This document shows positions 1 through 7,559 of a stretch of DNA of 64,000 nt, piece after piece (within the stretch, counting starts at the first letter, position 1; each line of letters starts with the position of its first letter). The notes beneath the pieces are model-generated. The model had not been told where the DNA came from, did not search any database, and worked only from the letters and a program-made list of their open reading frames with translations. This stretch comes from Candidatus Rokuibacteriota bacterium (GTDB lineage: Bacteria; Methylomirabilota; Methylomirabilia; Rokubacteriales; CSP1-6), in contig JACPDG010000042.1 in NCBI GenBank assembly GCA_016184125.1, positions 39,884-103,883 of the forward strand. Direction: 5' to 3'. Both the position numbers and the translations under genes were made by a program.

Positions 1-870
1 GTGGGGGAACCGCTTCGTCCCGTAGTTCGCGACGTCCGGCGTCTTGACGCCGATCGGCTCGTGGCACAGCACCGCGCAGTACCCGCCGCGCACGAGCGCG
101 TCGTCCACCTTCGCCGGCGTCTTCCCGAGCGCGCGCATCGCGTCGCCCGCCCAGCCGTTCGCGAGGCGCAGGAGGTCGGCGGCGTAGAACACGTTGTGCA
201 CGCCGCGGCCGAGCTCGACGAACCGCACGTTGAACTCGGTGTCGGCGAGCAGCTTCCTGGCCTGGCCGGCCTTCGGGTGCTTGGGGGACGCCGCCAGCGC
301 GGCCCGGGCCGCCGTCACCCTGGAACCGACGATCGCGCGCATCTTCCCGAGCGTCCCCGACCACTGCCCCACCATGCCGCGATAGCGCTCGCCGTGACAG
401 CCGATGCACGCTTTCTCGCTGGGCCGGTACGTCTGTCCCACGATCGCCGCCGTCGCTTCCGGCTCCTTCTCGGCGACGTGGCACGCGATGCACTCGAGTC
501 TCAGCTGCGACATGTGGCTCGGCACGGGTTTCGCGCCGCGGCCGCCGCGGCCGAGGTACATGCGGACGACCCCCTGGTGCTTCGACACGTGACAGTTCTT
601 GCAGTCGAGCTCGCTCTCGACGTGCGGCCGCTCGGGCGGCATCGTCTCTTCGGGCCGCGGCATGGGCGACATGCCGGGATGCTGGGACGCGCCGGGCGGC
701 GTGCTCTCGGGCGCGGGCGACGTGTCGCCGCGCTGCGCGGGAGCGGACGCCGCCGCCGGCGCCGAGGATCGAGCTGCGGCGCGCGGCGCGGCGGCGGCCG
801 CCACGCCGGCCTCGGCACCCAGGGCGGCAAGCGCGAACAGCACCGTGACGGTGATCGCACGCCGGATCAT
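1..870 (-). CDS. Multihaem c-type cytochrome, C-terminus cut by window edge
   Basis: This is a secreted periplasmic cytochrome c, seen as 290 codons running off the left edge. An N-terminal Sec signal (residues 1 to about 25, starting MIRRAITVTV) is followed by an Ala/Pro/Ser-rich linker to about residue 85. Then come haem motifs CKNCH, CIACH and CIGCH, and a CX3CH motif (CAVLCH) near the edge. Its ATG overlaps the TGA of the upstream NapC/NirT-like gene (ATGA), so the two are almost certainly co-translated. The likely role is accepting electrons from that membrane-anchored partner. The linker and the variant CX3CH site are unusual. I do not recognise the family, and the missing C-terminus prevents a haem count. 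Confidence 0.8.
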   Translation of the reverse strand, partial: MIRRAITVTVLFALAALGAEAGVAAAAAPRAAARSSAPAAASAPAQRGDTSPAPESTPPGASQHPGMSPMPRPEETMPPERPHVESELDCKNCHVSKHQGVVRMYLGRGGRGAKPVPSHMSQLRLECIACHVAEKEPEATAAIVGQTYRPSEKACIGCHGERYRGMVGQWSGTLGKMRAIVGSRVTAARAALAASPKHPKAGQARKLLADTEFNVRFVELGRGVHNVFYAADLLRLANGWAGDAMRALGKTPAKVDDALVRGGYCAVLCHEPIGVKTPDVANYGTKRFPH

Positions 871-1937
871 CGGCGCACCTCCCCGGGCTTTGCCGCCGGT
901 GTCCCCGGCGGCGACGCAGGCGGAGCAGTCGCTGCGGCGGGCCTCGCCGACGACGCGGGCGCCGAGGCCGCCGCCGTGGGCGCCGAGGCCGCCGCCGTGG
1001 GCGGTGCTCCGGCCGGCGCCACGCTCGCCGTCCGCTGCTCGCGCGTCGGCGCCAACCGGTGCTTGATCTCCGTGTGGCACCGGGCGCACTCGATGTTGTG
1101 TCCCGCGACGTGGAAGTCGTGGATGAAGGGAATGTCCGTGTAGCGCTTGAGCTTGTCCGGCTGGTTGTGGCACGTGAAGCAGCGCTCGCGTGGCGCTTCG
1201 CCTTCTCCCTCGACCACGTTGAGATGGCAGTTCTGGCAGGCGATGCCCCGCTTCATGATGTCCGCGTGGTTGAACGTCCCGCCCGCCACCTTGATGTCCC
1301 CCTTCGGCGGCTGGTGGCACCCGGGGCACCCACCGATCGGCTGCAGCTCACGCGCGGTCTTCGTCCCCTTGAAGTGGCAGAGGAAGCACGTCGACTCCGT
1401 GACCTCGATGTGCGTGCCGACGACGATCTGGCTGTGGCAGCTCGTGCACCGCAGCTGCCGGCCGCGCCGCGGTTCCTCGAGGTGCGGCTTGTGGTCGAAC
1501 TCGATCCCGCGCTTGAACACGACCTTGCCCTGGAGCAGCCGCCGGTCGTGGCACCCGGAGCGCAGGCAGCTCGCGTCCTCGACCTCCGCGAAGGGCTTCG
1601 AGCTGTAGGTCTGCGTCGCCCACTTCGCGACCTGGGTGATCGCCTGGTACTTGACCCAGATCGTGTCGCGGAAGCCGGGCGGGTAATGGCACTGCACGCA
1701 CGCGACGTCCTTGTGCTTGGACGTCTTCCAGGCCTCCACGTACGGCTTCATGATGTGGCACGAGTTGCAGAGGAGCGGGCTCGTCGAGAAGTGCCACGCG
1801 CCGGCGCCGCCCGCAACCATCACGACGAGCACGATCCCGAGCGTGACCGCCAGCGGGATGCCGAAGATGCGCCGCCGCCAGCGCGAGCCTTGCGACGGCG
1901 CCGGCGGTGTCTGCTCGTTGGCCGGTCCATCCGTCAT
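867..1937 (-). CDS. NapC/NirT-like membrane-anchored nonahaem cytochrome c
   Basis: This is probably an inner-membrane quinol dehydrogenase passing electrons to periplasmic cytochromes. A cytoplasmic N-tail precedes one transmembrane helix (about residues 25-47). Immediately after it comes the NapC/NirT-type first haem site CNSCH, with CVQCH and then a CX4CH site (CLRSGCH). Six further sites follow: CTSCH, CFLCH, CPGCH, CQNCH, CFTCH, CARCH, making nine in all. The C-terminus is a low-complexity Ala/Pro tail of about 55 residues. I chose the ATG at 1937 because it has a GAGGGGG Shine-Dalgarno sequence; an in-frame GTG at 1967 would add ten residues. It overlaps the next cytochrome by ATGA. Only the front part resembles NapC, so the rest is a multihaem extension of unknown partner. 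Confidence 0.85.
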   Translation of the reverse strand: MTDGPANEQTPPAPSQGSRWRRRIFGIPLAVTLGIVLVVMVAGGAGAWHFSTSPLLCNSCHIMKPYVEAWKTSKHKDVACVQCHYPPGFRDTIWVKYQAITQVAKWATQTYSSKPFAEVEDASCLRSGCHDRRLLQGKVVFKRGIEFDHKPHLEEPRRGRQLRCTSCHSQIVVGTHIEVTESTCFLCHFKGTKTARELQPIGGCPGCHQPPKGDIKVAGGTFNHADIMKRGIACQNCHLNVVEGEGEAPRERCFTCHNQPDKLKRYTDIPFIHDFHVAGHNIECARCHTEIKHRLAPTREQRTASVAPAGAPPTAAASAPTAAASAPASSARPAAATAPPASPPGTPAAKPGEVRR

Positions 1938-2065
1938 CGCATCCCCCTCGACTCCGGCATCCTGCACCCCCTGAGCTCCGGGACGCGGTCGGCCGCGCCT
2001 CCGGGATCTTGCCAGTCCATCACCGGCATCGTTTCTCGTGGAATCGGGCGCATGCCGGATTGGCC

Positions 2066-2080
2066 CGGCTGGCCCGTTGC
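2066..2080 (+). promoter_or_regulatory. Weak sigma-54-like -24/-12 element
   Basis: The 15-mer CGGCTGGCCCGTTGC has GG and GC separated by exactly 10 nt and a good TTGC -12 box. Its -24 box departs from the TGGCAC consensus. It lies 49 nt before the small membrane protein start at 2129. It is weaker than the other sigma-54 candidates in this window. Confidence 0.35.
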
Positions 2081-2128
2081 GGTTTCATGGGCCCAGAAGC
2101 AGCCACCACACAAAAGGAGGTCACGGAC

Positions 2129-2434
2129 ATGCTGACGCATCGAGGCGGATCGACGGTCAAGGGCGGCTTCTACTGGAACGTCAAGGCGTGGAGCCTTCAC
2201 CCGCTCTCCGGGGAGCGGGGCGTGCTGCCCGGCGGCGAAGAGCTCCGCTACGTGAAGGTGCCGGCGCTGCTCCTGCTGGTCCTGGCGCCGGTCATGGGCG
2301 GGCTCTACGTCATGTTCCTGCCGTGCATCGGCTTCGTGCTGGTGTTCCGCTTCCTGCTCGAGAAGGCGGGCGTGACGCTCGCGAAGGCGGTCGCCGGCGC
2401 CCGCGAGGAGCCCGCACCGAAGAAGTCGCGGTGA
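2129..2434 (+). CDS. Small hypothetical membrane protein (101 aa)
   Basis: A perfect AAAGGAGG ribosome binding site ends 8 nt before the ATG, which makes this short gene credible and rejects the longer upstream frame. The protein has a soluble N-terminus of about 45 residues and one long hydrophobic segment (about residues 45-75, VKVPALLLLVLAPVMGGLY onward). A charged tail ending PKKSR follows. It is divergent from the NapC-like gene and tail-to-tail with the NarL-type regulator. I do not recognise a family. Its position among redox genes suggests a small membrane accessory, but no function can be assigned. Confidence 0.75.
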   Translation: MLTHRGGSTVKGGFYWNVKAWSLHPLSGERGVLPGGEELRYVKVPALLLLVLAPVMGGLYVMFLPCIGFVLVFRFLLEKAGVTLAKAVAGAREEPAPKKSR

Positions 2435-2439
2435 GCGCC

Positions 2440-3099
2440 TCACGACTCGCTCGCGATCACGCCCTTCTTGAGGGCGAACTTGATCAGCTCGGTGCGGCTG
2501 TGGAGGTCGAGCTTCTCCATGACGCGCTCGCGGTGGGACATGGCGGTCTTGACGCTGATCCCGAGGACCTGGGCGGCCTCCTTGCTGCTGCGGCCCTCGG
2601 CGATCAGCTTGAGGATCTGCTTCTCGCGGGCGGTCAGCGCGTCGTAGGGATCGGGCGCCTCGGCTCCCACCGTCGGGCGCACCGATCCCTCGACGACGGC
2701 CTTCGCCACCTTCGGGTCGAGCACGAGCCCGCCGGCATGCGCGGCGCGGATCCCTGACTGGAGATCCGACGCCGCCGCCTTCTTGAGCACGTATCCCGAC
2801 ACGCCGGCGGCGAGGAACCGCCGGGCGTACTCGCGGTCCTCGTACTGCGTCAGCACCAGGATCTTCACGCGCGGGTTCTCGCGCCGGATCTCCAGCGTCG
2901 CCTCCAGACCGCCGAGCCCGGGCATGGCGACGTCCATCAGGATGACGTCCGGGTCGAGCCGCCGGCACTGGTCGATCGCCTCGCGCCCGTCGGCCGCCTC
3001 GCCGACCACCTCGATGTCGCTCGACAGGGCGAGGAGCGCGCGGATGCCGTCCCGCAGGATGGCGTGGTCGTCGGCGATGAGAACGCGGATCTTCGCCAC
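2440..3099 (-). CDS. NarL/FixJ-family response regulator
   Basis: This is a DNA-binding two-component regulator of 219 residues, the usual length for the family. The receiver domain (about residues 4-120) shows the acidic pair in IADDH, the phospho-acceptor Asp in LMDVAMPG and the conserved Lys in VLKKA. The C-terminal LuxR-type helix-turn-helix (about 150-212) contains LTAREKQILKLIAEGRSSKE. Its start lies just after the stop of the haem-bearing sensor kinase (1 nt gap), so the two form a cognate pair at the end of the cytochrome operon. It presumably reports redox or respiratory state to that operon or to other targets. Targets are not visible from sequence. Confidence 0.95.
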   Translation of the reverse strand: MAKIRVLIADDHAILRDGIRALLALSSDIEVVGEAADGREAIDQCRRLDPDVILMDVAMPGLGGLEATLEIRRENPRVKILVLTQYEDREYARRFLAAGVSGYVLKKAAASDLQSGIRAAHAGGLVLDPKVAKAVVEGSVRPTVGAEAPDPYDALTAREKQILKLIAEGRSSKEAAQVLGISVKTAMSHRERVMEKLDLHSRTELIKFALKKGVIASES

Positions 3100-3100
3100 C

Positions 3101-4993
3101 TCACCCCCGCGCGGCCAGCGGCACCGTCACCGCGATCCGCGTGCCCTGGCCCGGCGACGCGTCGATCGTCAGCGTGCCGCCCAGCAGCGTCACGCGCTCC
3201 CGGATGCCGGTCAGACCGAGCCCGGTGCCGCTCGCCGACGGTCCGATCGCCTGCAGGTCGAAGCCCTTGCCGTCGTCCTCGATCTCGATCGTTACGGCGT
3301 CGTCGCGCGCCGCGCACTCCACGAGCACGGTCTCCGCCGCAGAGTGCTTCGCGACGTTGTTGAGCGCCTCCTGCACGACCCGGAAGAGCGCGGTCTCGAT
3401 CTCCGCCGGCAGGCGGCGATCGAGGCCGCTGAACTCGCATCGCACGGTGATCCCGAGCGGCTCCAGGTGCCGCTCGGCGTACCAGCGAACCGCCGAGGCC
3501 AGCCCGAGGTCGTCGAGCACCGATGGGCGGAGGTCGAAGAGGAGCCGGTGGAGCTCGTCGAGCGCGCGGCCGGCGATCGCCTTGGCGTCGTCGATCCGCT
3601 CGCGTGCGGGTCCGGAGGCGAGCGTCGACGCCGTCTCGAGACCGATCGCCACCGCCGCGAGCGACTGGCTGGTCTCGTCGTGGAGCTCACGGGCGATCCG
3701 CTTGCGCTCGTCCTCCTGTGCGGAGATGACCTTTCGGAGGAGCTCGCCACGCGAGCGATCGCGCTCGGACAGCTCCCGGTAGAGCCGCTCGAGATCCCGC
3801 GTGCGCTCCTCGACGCGCCGCTCGAGCGTCTGGTGCGACTCGCGGATCGTCGCGCGCATCCGGTCGAGCGATCGGCCGAGCCGCCCCACCTCGTCGTCGC
3901 CGAGCGGCGGGACCGGCTCCGCCATGTCCCCGGCCGCGATACGTTCCGCCACGCGCGTCAGCAGGCGGATCGGCTTGCGGATGGACCACGCCGCGCCCCA
4001 CGCGAAGACCAGGCCCACGGCGAGGACGGCGGGAATGACGAGCGCCAGCCGCTTCGTGAGCGCGGCCAGCGCGCCGAACGCCTCGGCTTCCGGCTGACGG
4101 ATGGCGATGCCCCACGGCACGACCGCGAGCGGCACGAACGCCAGGACGTCCGACGCGCGAATGCGCGGCCGCTCCGGTGTACGCTGGCGCAGCGGCTCCG
4201 GCGCGGCGGCGCACTGCGTCGCGCGCGAGTCCCCGGGAGCCTCGGCCTCGTGGCAGCTGTGACAGGTCCCGGCTGCCGACTTCCGGTCGCGGATCAGCCC
4301 TTCGATGAACCGGCCGTGGTCGCTCTTGATGTAGCGGCGGCTCGGGTCAGTCGTGGCGATGACCACCCCGGTGCGGTCGACGAGCTCCGTGCACCCGTGC
4401 TGGCCGAACCGGAACGGCCGCAGCAGCGCGGCGAAGCGCTCGCCCTCGGGATCGATCGCCCCGGCGGCCACGCTCACGATGCGGCCCTTCCAGTCACGCA
4501 GCGGCACGGCGAGATACACGCGCTTGCCGCGGCCGGGTTCGTCGACGAGCGTCGAGACTTCCGGCTTGCCCGTCCGGAAGGCCTGGGCGATGACCTCCAC
4601 CTGCGCGAGGCCCGCGGCGTCGGCACGCGCGCGCGCCGGCTCCTCCCAGACGATCGTCGCCGGTGGCGAGAGCAGGATCACCGACTCGAACGTGTTCGCG
4701 CGCAGGTAGGCGGCGCGCACGGCCTCGCGCTCGCGTGCCGCGTCCGCCGGGTCCCCCGAGCGCCAGACTGCGCCGATCGCCTGCAGGGTCTCCAGGTCCG
4801 ACTTCACGACGCCGTCGAGATGGTCCGCCACGCTCCTGCCGAGCAGCATGCGCTCGGCCTGGAGCTCCCGGGTGATCGCCGCCACGCCGGTCCATGCCGC
4901 CCATGCGACGGCGCTCGCCGGCACGACCATCGCGAGCGCGACGACGAGCATGATGCGCGCATGGAGGCCGTGGAGGTTCGGGCGAACGGGCAT
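3101..4993 (-). CDS. Sensor histidine kinase with periplasmic c-haem site (NarX-like)
   Basis: This is a membrane sensor kinase of 630 residues. TM1 spans about residues 14-35 and TM2 about 315-337. The periplasmic sensor domain between them carries a c-type haem motif CHSCH at about 244-248. A HAMP segment follows (WSIRKPIRLLTRVAERI), then a coiled coil, the HisKA_3 phospho-acceptor region (KRIARELHDETSQ, about residue 430) and an HATPase domain (ALNNVAKH, DDGKGFDL, GTGLGLTGI). The start overlaps the preceding cytochrome b stop by 1 nt (TGATG). A covalently attached haem in the sensor suggests redox or gas sensing. The ATPase and HisKA_3 identity is clear; the signal is inferred. Confidence 0.93.
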   Translation of the reverse strand: MPVRPNLHGLHARIMLVVALAMVVPASAVAWAAWTGVAAITRELQAERMLLGRSVADHLDGVVKSDLETLQAIGAVWRSGDPADAAREREAVRAAYLRANTFESVILLSPPATIVWEEPARARADAAGLAQVEVIAQAFRTGKPEVSTLVDEPGRGKRVYLAVPLRDWKGRIVSVAAGAIDPEGERFAALLRPFRFGQHGCTELVDRTGVVIATTDPSRRYIKSDHGRFIEGLIRDRKSAAGTCHSCHEAEAPGDSRATQCAAAPEPLRQRTPERPRIRASDVLAFVPLAVVPWGIAIRQPEAEAFGALAALTKRLALVIPAVLAVGLVFAWGAAWSIRKPIRLLTRVAERIAAGDMAEPVPPLGDDEVGRLGRSLDRMRATIRESHQTLERRVEERTRDLERLYRELSERDRSRGELLRKVISAQEDERKRIARELHDETSQSLAAVAIGLETASTLASGPARERIDDAKAIAGRALDELHRLLFDLRPSVLDDLGLASAVRWYAERHLEPLGITVRCEFSGLDRRLPAEIETALFRVVQEALNNVAKHSAAETVLVECAARDDAVTIEIEDDGKGFDLQAIGPSASGTGLGLTGIRERVTLLGGTLTIDASPGQGTRIAVTVPLAARG

Positions 4994-5673
4994 CAGGGCT
5001 TGTGCTCGGCCGCCCCGACCATGCGCTCGTACTCGAGCGGGTGCTCGTGGTGCAGGCGCCTGGCACTGATCTTCCCGGTGAAGATCGACGGGTCGAACGG
5101 GAACACGTCGGGCGACAGGTGCGCGTTGTAGATGTGCCAGGTGATGACGACCAGGAAGGCGAGCAGCCCCTCGTTGCTGTGCGCGACCTTCGCCGCCGGG
5201 ATGAGCTCGCCGGGGAGGAACCGCGCCGCGAGGACGGGGAGGTAGAGGATGAAGCCGGTCGCGGTCATCACACCGCCGCCCAGCACCATCCCCCAGTACT
5301 CGAACTTCTGCCGGTAGTCGTACCGGTCGAAGCGCGCGGGCTGGTCCGCGAGCCCGAGGTAGTACCGCAGCGTCTGCACGGCGTCCGTGAAGTCCTTCCG
5401 GATCGGCACGATCGACCACGACCGTCCGGTGAGTCCGATGACGAGCGCGACGGTCACGTGGACGATGGTGAAGACGGCGAAGAGGATGCCGGACATCCGG
5501 TGCAGCCATCGCGTGCGCTCGACACCGCCCAGCACGTCGACGGTCCACCGCGCCCAGTCGGCGTCGGCGAACTTCTGCGGGAACCCGGTGACCGCGAGGA
5601 TCGTGAACAGGACCATCACGGCGAGGTGCTCGACGCGGCGGTGCAGCGTGAAGCGCGGCAGCATGTCACTCAT
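4993..5673 (-). CDS. Di-haem cytochrome b561 / formate dehydrogenase gamma-like subunit
   Basis: This is an integral membrane b-type cytochrome of 226 residues with four predicted helices. Histidines lie in RRVEHLAVM, WLHRMSG, IVHVTVAL, HSNEGLLAF and TWHIYNAHLSPDVFPFD. The last motif resembles the C-terminal haem-ligand helix of HydC/FdnI-type quinone-reactive subunits. The ATG overlaps the TGA of the 9-haem cytochrome (ATGA). That arrangement matches a quinol dehydrogenase in which this subunit oxidises menaquinol and hands electrons to the anchored multihaem partner. It is a paralogue of the cytochrome b at 6738-7559. Confidence 0.9.
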   Translation of the reverse strand: MSDMLPRFTLHRRVEHLAVMVLFTILAVTGFPQKFADADWARWTVDVLGGVERTRWLHRMSGILFAVFTIVHVTVALVIGLTGRSWSIVPIRKDFTDAVQTLRYYLGLADQPARFDRYDYRQKFEYWGMVLGGGVMTATGFILYLPVLAARFLPGELIPAAKVAHSNEGLLAFLVVITWHIYNAHLSPDVFPFDPSIFTGKISARRLHHEHPLEYERMVGAAEHKP

Positions 5674-6725
5674 CGGTTCACCACCACCCGCCACAGGTGA
5701 AGGACGATCTGCAGGACCAGACCGCCGATCACGAACGGGATGAAGATCCAGTAGAAGATGGTCACGCCGTACACGATCGGGGCCTTCGACCAGCTCGGCT
5801 CGTAGTGCCCCAGCCACGCGGCCGGGAAGTTGGCCGTCGCGTCCGCGTGGCAGCGCTGGCACACCTTGACGAGATTCTCCCGCATCACCGCGGAGCCCGG
5901 CTCCCGGACCCTGGTGATGTCGTGGATCCCGTGACAGTCCGTGCACACCGCCGCGATGCGCTCGCCGGACGCCGTGCCGGAGCGCTGCAGCGACGCGGTC
6001 ACGCCGTGGAAGTCGCCGAGGTACGTGGACACGACCTTCGTGGACAGCCCGTACTTCTCCATGACCTGTTCGTCGGTGTGGCAGGACCCGCAGAGCTCGG
6101 GCGTCGCGAGGTGGAAGCGCGACGTGCGGGGATCCCCGATGTCGTGGGAGCGGTGACAGTCCGTGCACACCGGCACGTCGCGATTGCCCTCTTCCAGCAG
6201 CGCCCGGCCGTGCACGCTCTTCGCGTACGCGGCGAAGACCGGCTGATGGCAGCGGGCGCACGTCTGCGAGATCCGGGACCGGGACCCGTTCTTCTTCGCC
6301 ACCGCGTGGGCCGTGTGGCAGTCGCTGCAGACCGGCGCGCGGGCGTCGCCCTTCGCGACGCGCTGGTAGTGCACGGAATCGAGCGTCTTCGTGAAGTTAT
6401 CGAAGTGGCATCCCTTGCACTGCTCGTAGTACGCCAGCGTGACGTCGCGCGCCGTGCGGAACGGCTTCGCCGGATGCGGCACCTGTCGCATCCCGGCGTG
6501 GCACTCGACGCAGCCGAGCCGGTCGCCGTGCACGGAGCGGCGGAAGGTCTGCGCGTCGACGAAGAGCGCCAGGCGCTCGCCACTCGGCAGCGTCATCGAG
6601 AGATTGCGGTCGCCGTGGCACCCGAGGCACGTGTCGACCTCCTCGGATGCCGCCGGCGCGGCGGGCGCGCCCGCGACTGCCGCGAGCAGGACGACCGCCA
6701 CCGAGACCAGGCGTTGGACGATCAC
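5670..6725 (-). CDS. Membrane-anchored nonahaem cytochrome c
   Basis: This is a periplasmic electron carrier with a Sec signal (residues 1-26). Nine CXXCH sites follow in order: CLGCH, CVECH, CKGCH, CSDCH, CARCH, CTDCH, CGSCH, CTDCH, CQRCH. A C-terminal transmembrane helix (about 318-342) then anchors it in the inner membrane. It starts at GTG, with GGAGG six nt upstream. It sits between two cytochrome b genes and overlaps the downstream one by ATGA, so the pair most likely forms one complex. This looks like a two-gene version of CbcL, in which Geobacter fuses multihaem and b-type domains. Haem count and anchor are directly visible; the quinol dehydrogenase role is inferred. Confidence 0.92.
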   Translation of the reverse strand: MIVQRLVSVAVVLLAAVAGAPAAPAASEEVDTCLGCHGDRNLSMTLPSGERLALFVDAQTFRRSVHGDRLGCVECHAGMRQVPHPAKPFRTARDVTLAYYEQCKGCHFDNFTKTLDSVHYQRVAKGDARAPVCSDCHTAHAVAKKNGSRSRISQTCARCHQPVFAAYAKSVHGRALLEEGNRDVPVCTDCHRSHDIGDPRTSRFHLATPELCGSCHTDEQVMEKYGLSTKVVSTYLGDFHGVTASLQRSGTASGERIAAVCTDCHGIHDITRVREPGSAVMRENLVKVCQRCHADATANFPAAWLGHYEPSWSKAPIVYGVTIFYWIFIPFVIGGLVLQIVLHLWRVVVNR

Positions 6726-6737
6726 GGCGATCCTCCG

Positions 6738-7559
6738 TCACGAGCCATAGCCGAAGACGGCGTACATGATCAGCGCGAAGAGCGTGAGACCGATGGCCAC
6801 GGCCGTCGTGCCGACGATGCGGCCGAAGTTCTTGAGCCACCGCGGCGGCGCGTCGGCCTTGATCGTGCCGAGCCGGCCCTCGGCCCTGAGGCGCTCCCAC
6901 TCGTCGGGACGCTCGTGCTCGAGCTCGTCGTCGCGCACGCGTCCGGTGAAGATGACGAGGTCCATCGGGAACTTCTCGGGGCGCAGGTGACTGTTGAAGA
7001 AGTGAATCGTGAAGATGAACCCCACGGCGAGCAGCGCCTCTTCGCCGTGGATCAGGTTCGTGATGTTGAACACCCAGCCCGGCACGAACCGCGAGAAGAA
7101 CGTGTGGAACCAGAGGACGTAGCCGGAGGCGCCGATGATGAGCATCCCCCAGAACACGGCGAAGTAGTCGAACTTCTCCCAGTACGTGAACCGCCCGAAC
7201 CGGGGCTGCGCCCCGAGGCCGAGGAAGTAGCGGATGTGCTGGAGCATCTCGACCGCGTCGCGCGGCTGGGGCACCAGGGAATCGGGGCCCCACAGGATGT
7301 GGAGCTCCCGCTTGACGAAGAGCCGGTAGAGGAGGTGGACGACGTGGATCGTGAAGCACGTGGTGAGCAGCACCGCGAAGACGCGATGGAAGAACCCCAT
7401 CACGCCGAAGCCGCCCATCGTGTGCGAGATCCAGACCGCCCAGGGGCTCTGGTTGAAGTGGAGCGGCAGCCCGGTCGTGGCGAGCCCGAGGAAGCTCGTC
7501 ATCAGGAGGCCGTGCAGCAGGCGCTGCCCCAGCGAGAAGCGGAAGTACCACTCAGGCAT
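6738..7559 (-). CDS. Cytochrome b subunit of a quinol dehydrogenase
   Basis: This is an integral membrane di-haem cytochrome b of 273 residues, homologous to HydC/FdnI-type gamma subunits and paralogous to 4993-5673. Helices run through [55 protein letters not shown] and the [19 protein letters not shown] segment. A fifth helix (about 247-268) is added at the C-terminus. The [17 protein letters not shown] motif parallels the haem-binding helix of the paralogue. Its start overlaps the stop of the 13-haem cytochrome by 8 nt (ATGCCTGA), which suggests a fixed stoichiometry with that protein. Confidence 0.9.
   Translation of the reverse strand: MPEWYFRFSLGQRLLHGLLMTSFLGLATTGLPLHFNQSPWAVWISHTMGGFGVMGFFHRVFAVLLTTCFTIHVVHLLYRLFVKRELHILWGPDSLVPQPRDAVEMLQHIRYFLGLGAQPRFGRFTYWEKFDYFAVFWGMLIIGASGYVLWFHTFFSRFVPGWVFNITNLIHGEEALLAVGFIFTIHFFNSHLRPEKFPMDLVIFTGRVRDDELEHERPDEWERLRAEGRLGTIKADAPPRWLKNFGRIVGTTAVAIGLTLFALIMYAVFGYGS

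Noticed and set aside
1059..2135. Long plus-strand frame opposite the NapC-like cytochrome
   Set aside because: It is antisense to a gene with nine haem motifs and shows no domain of its own.
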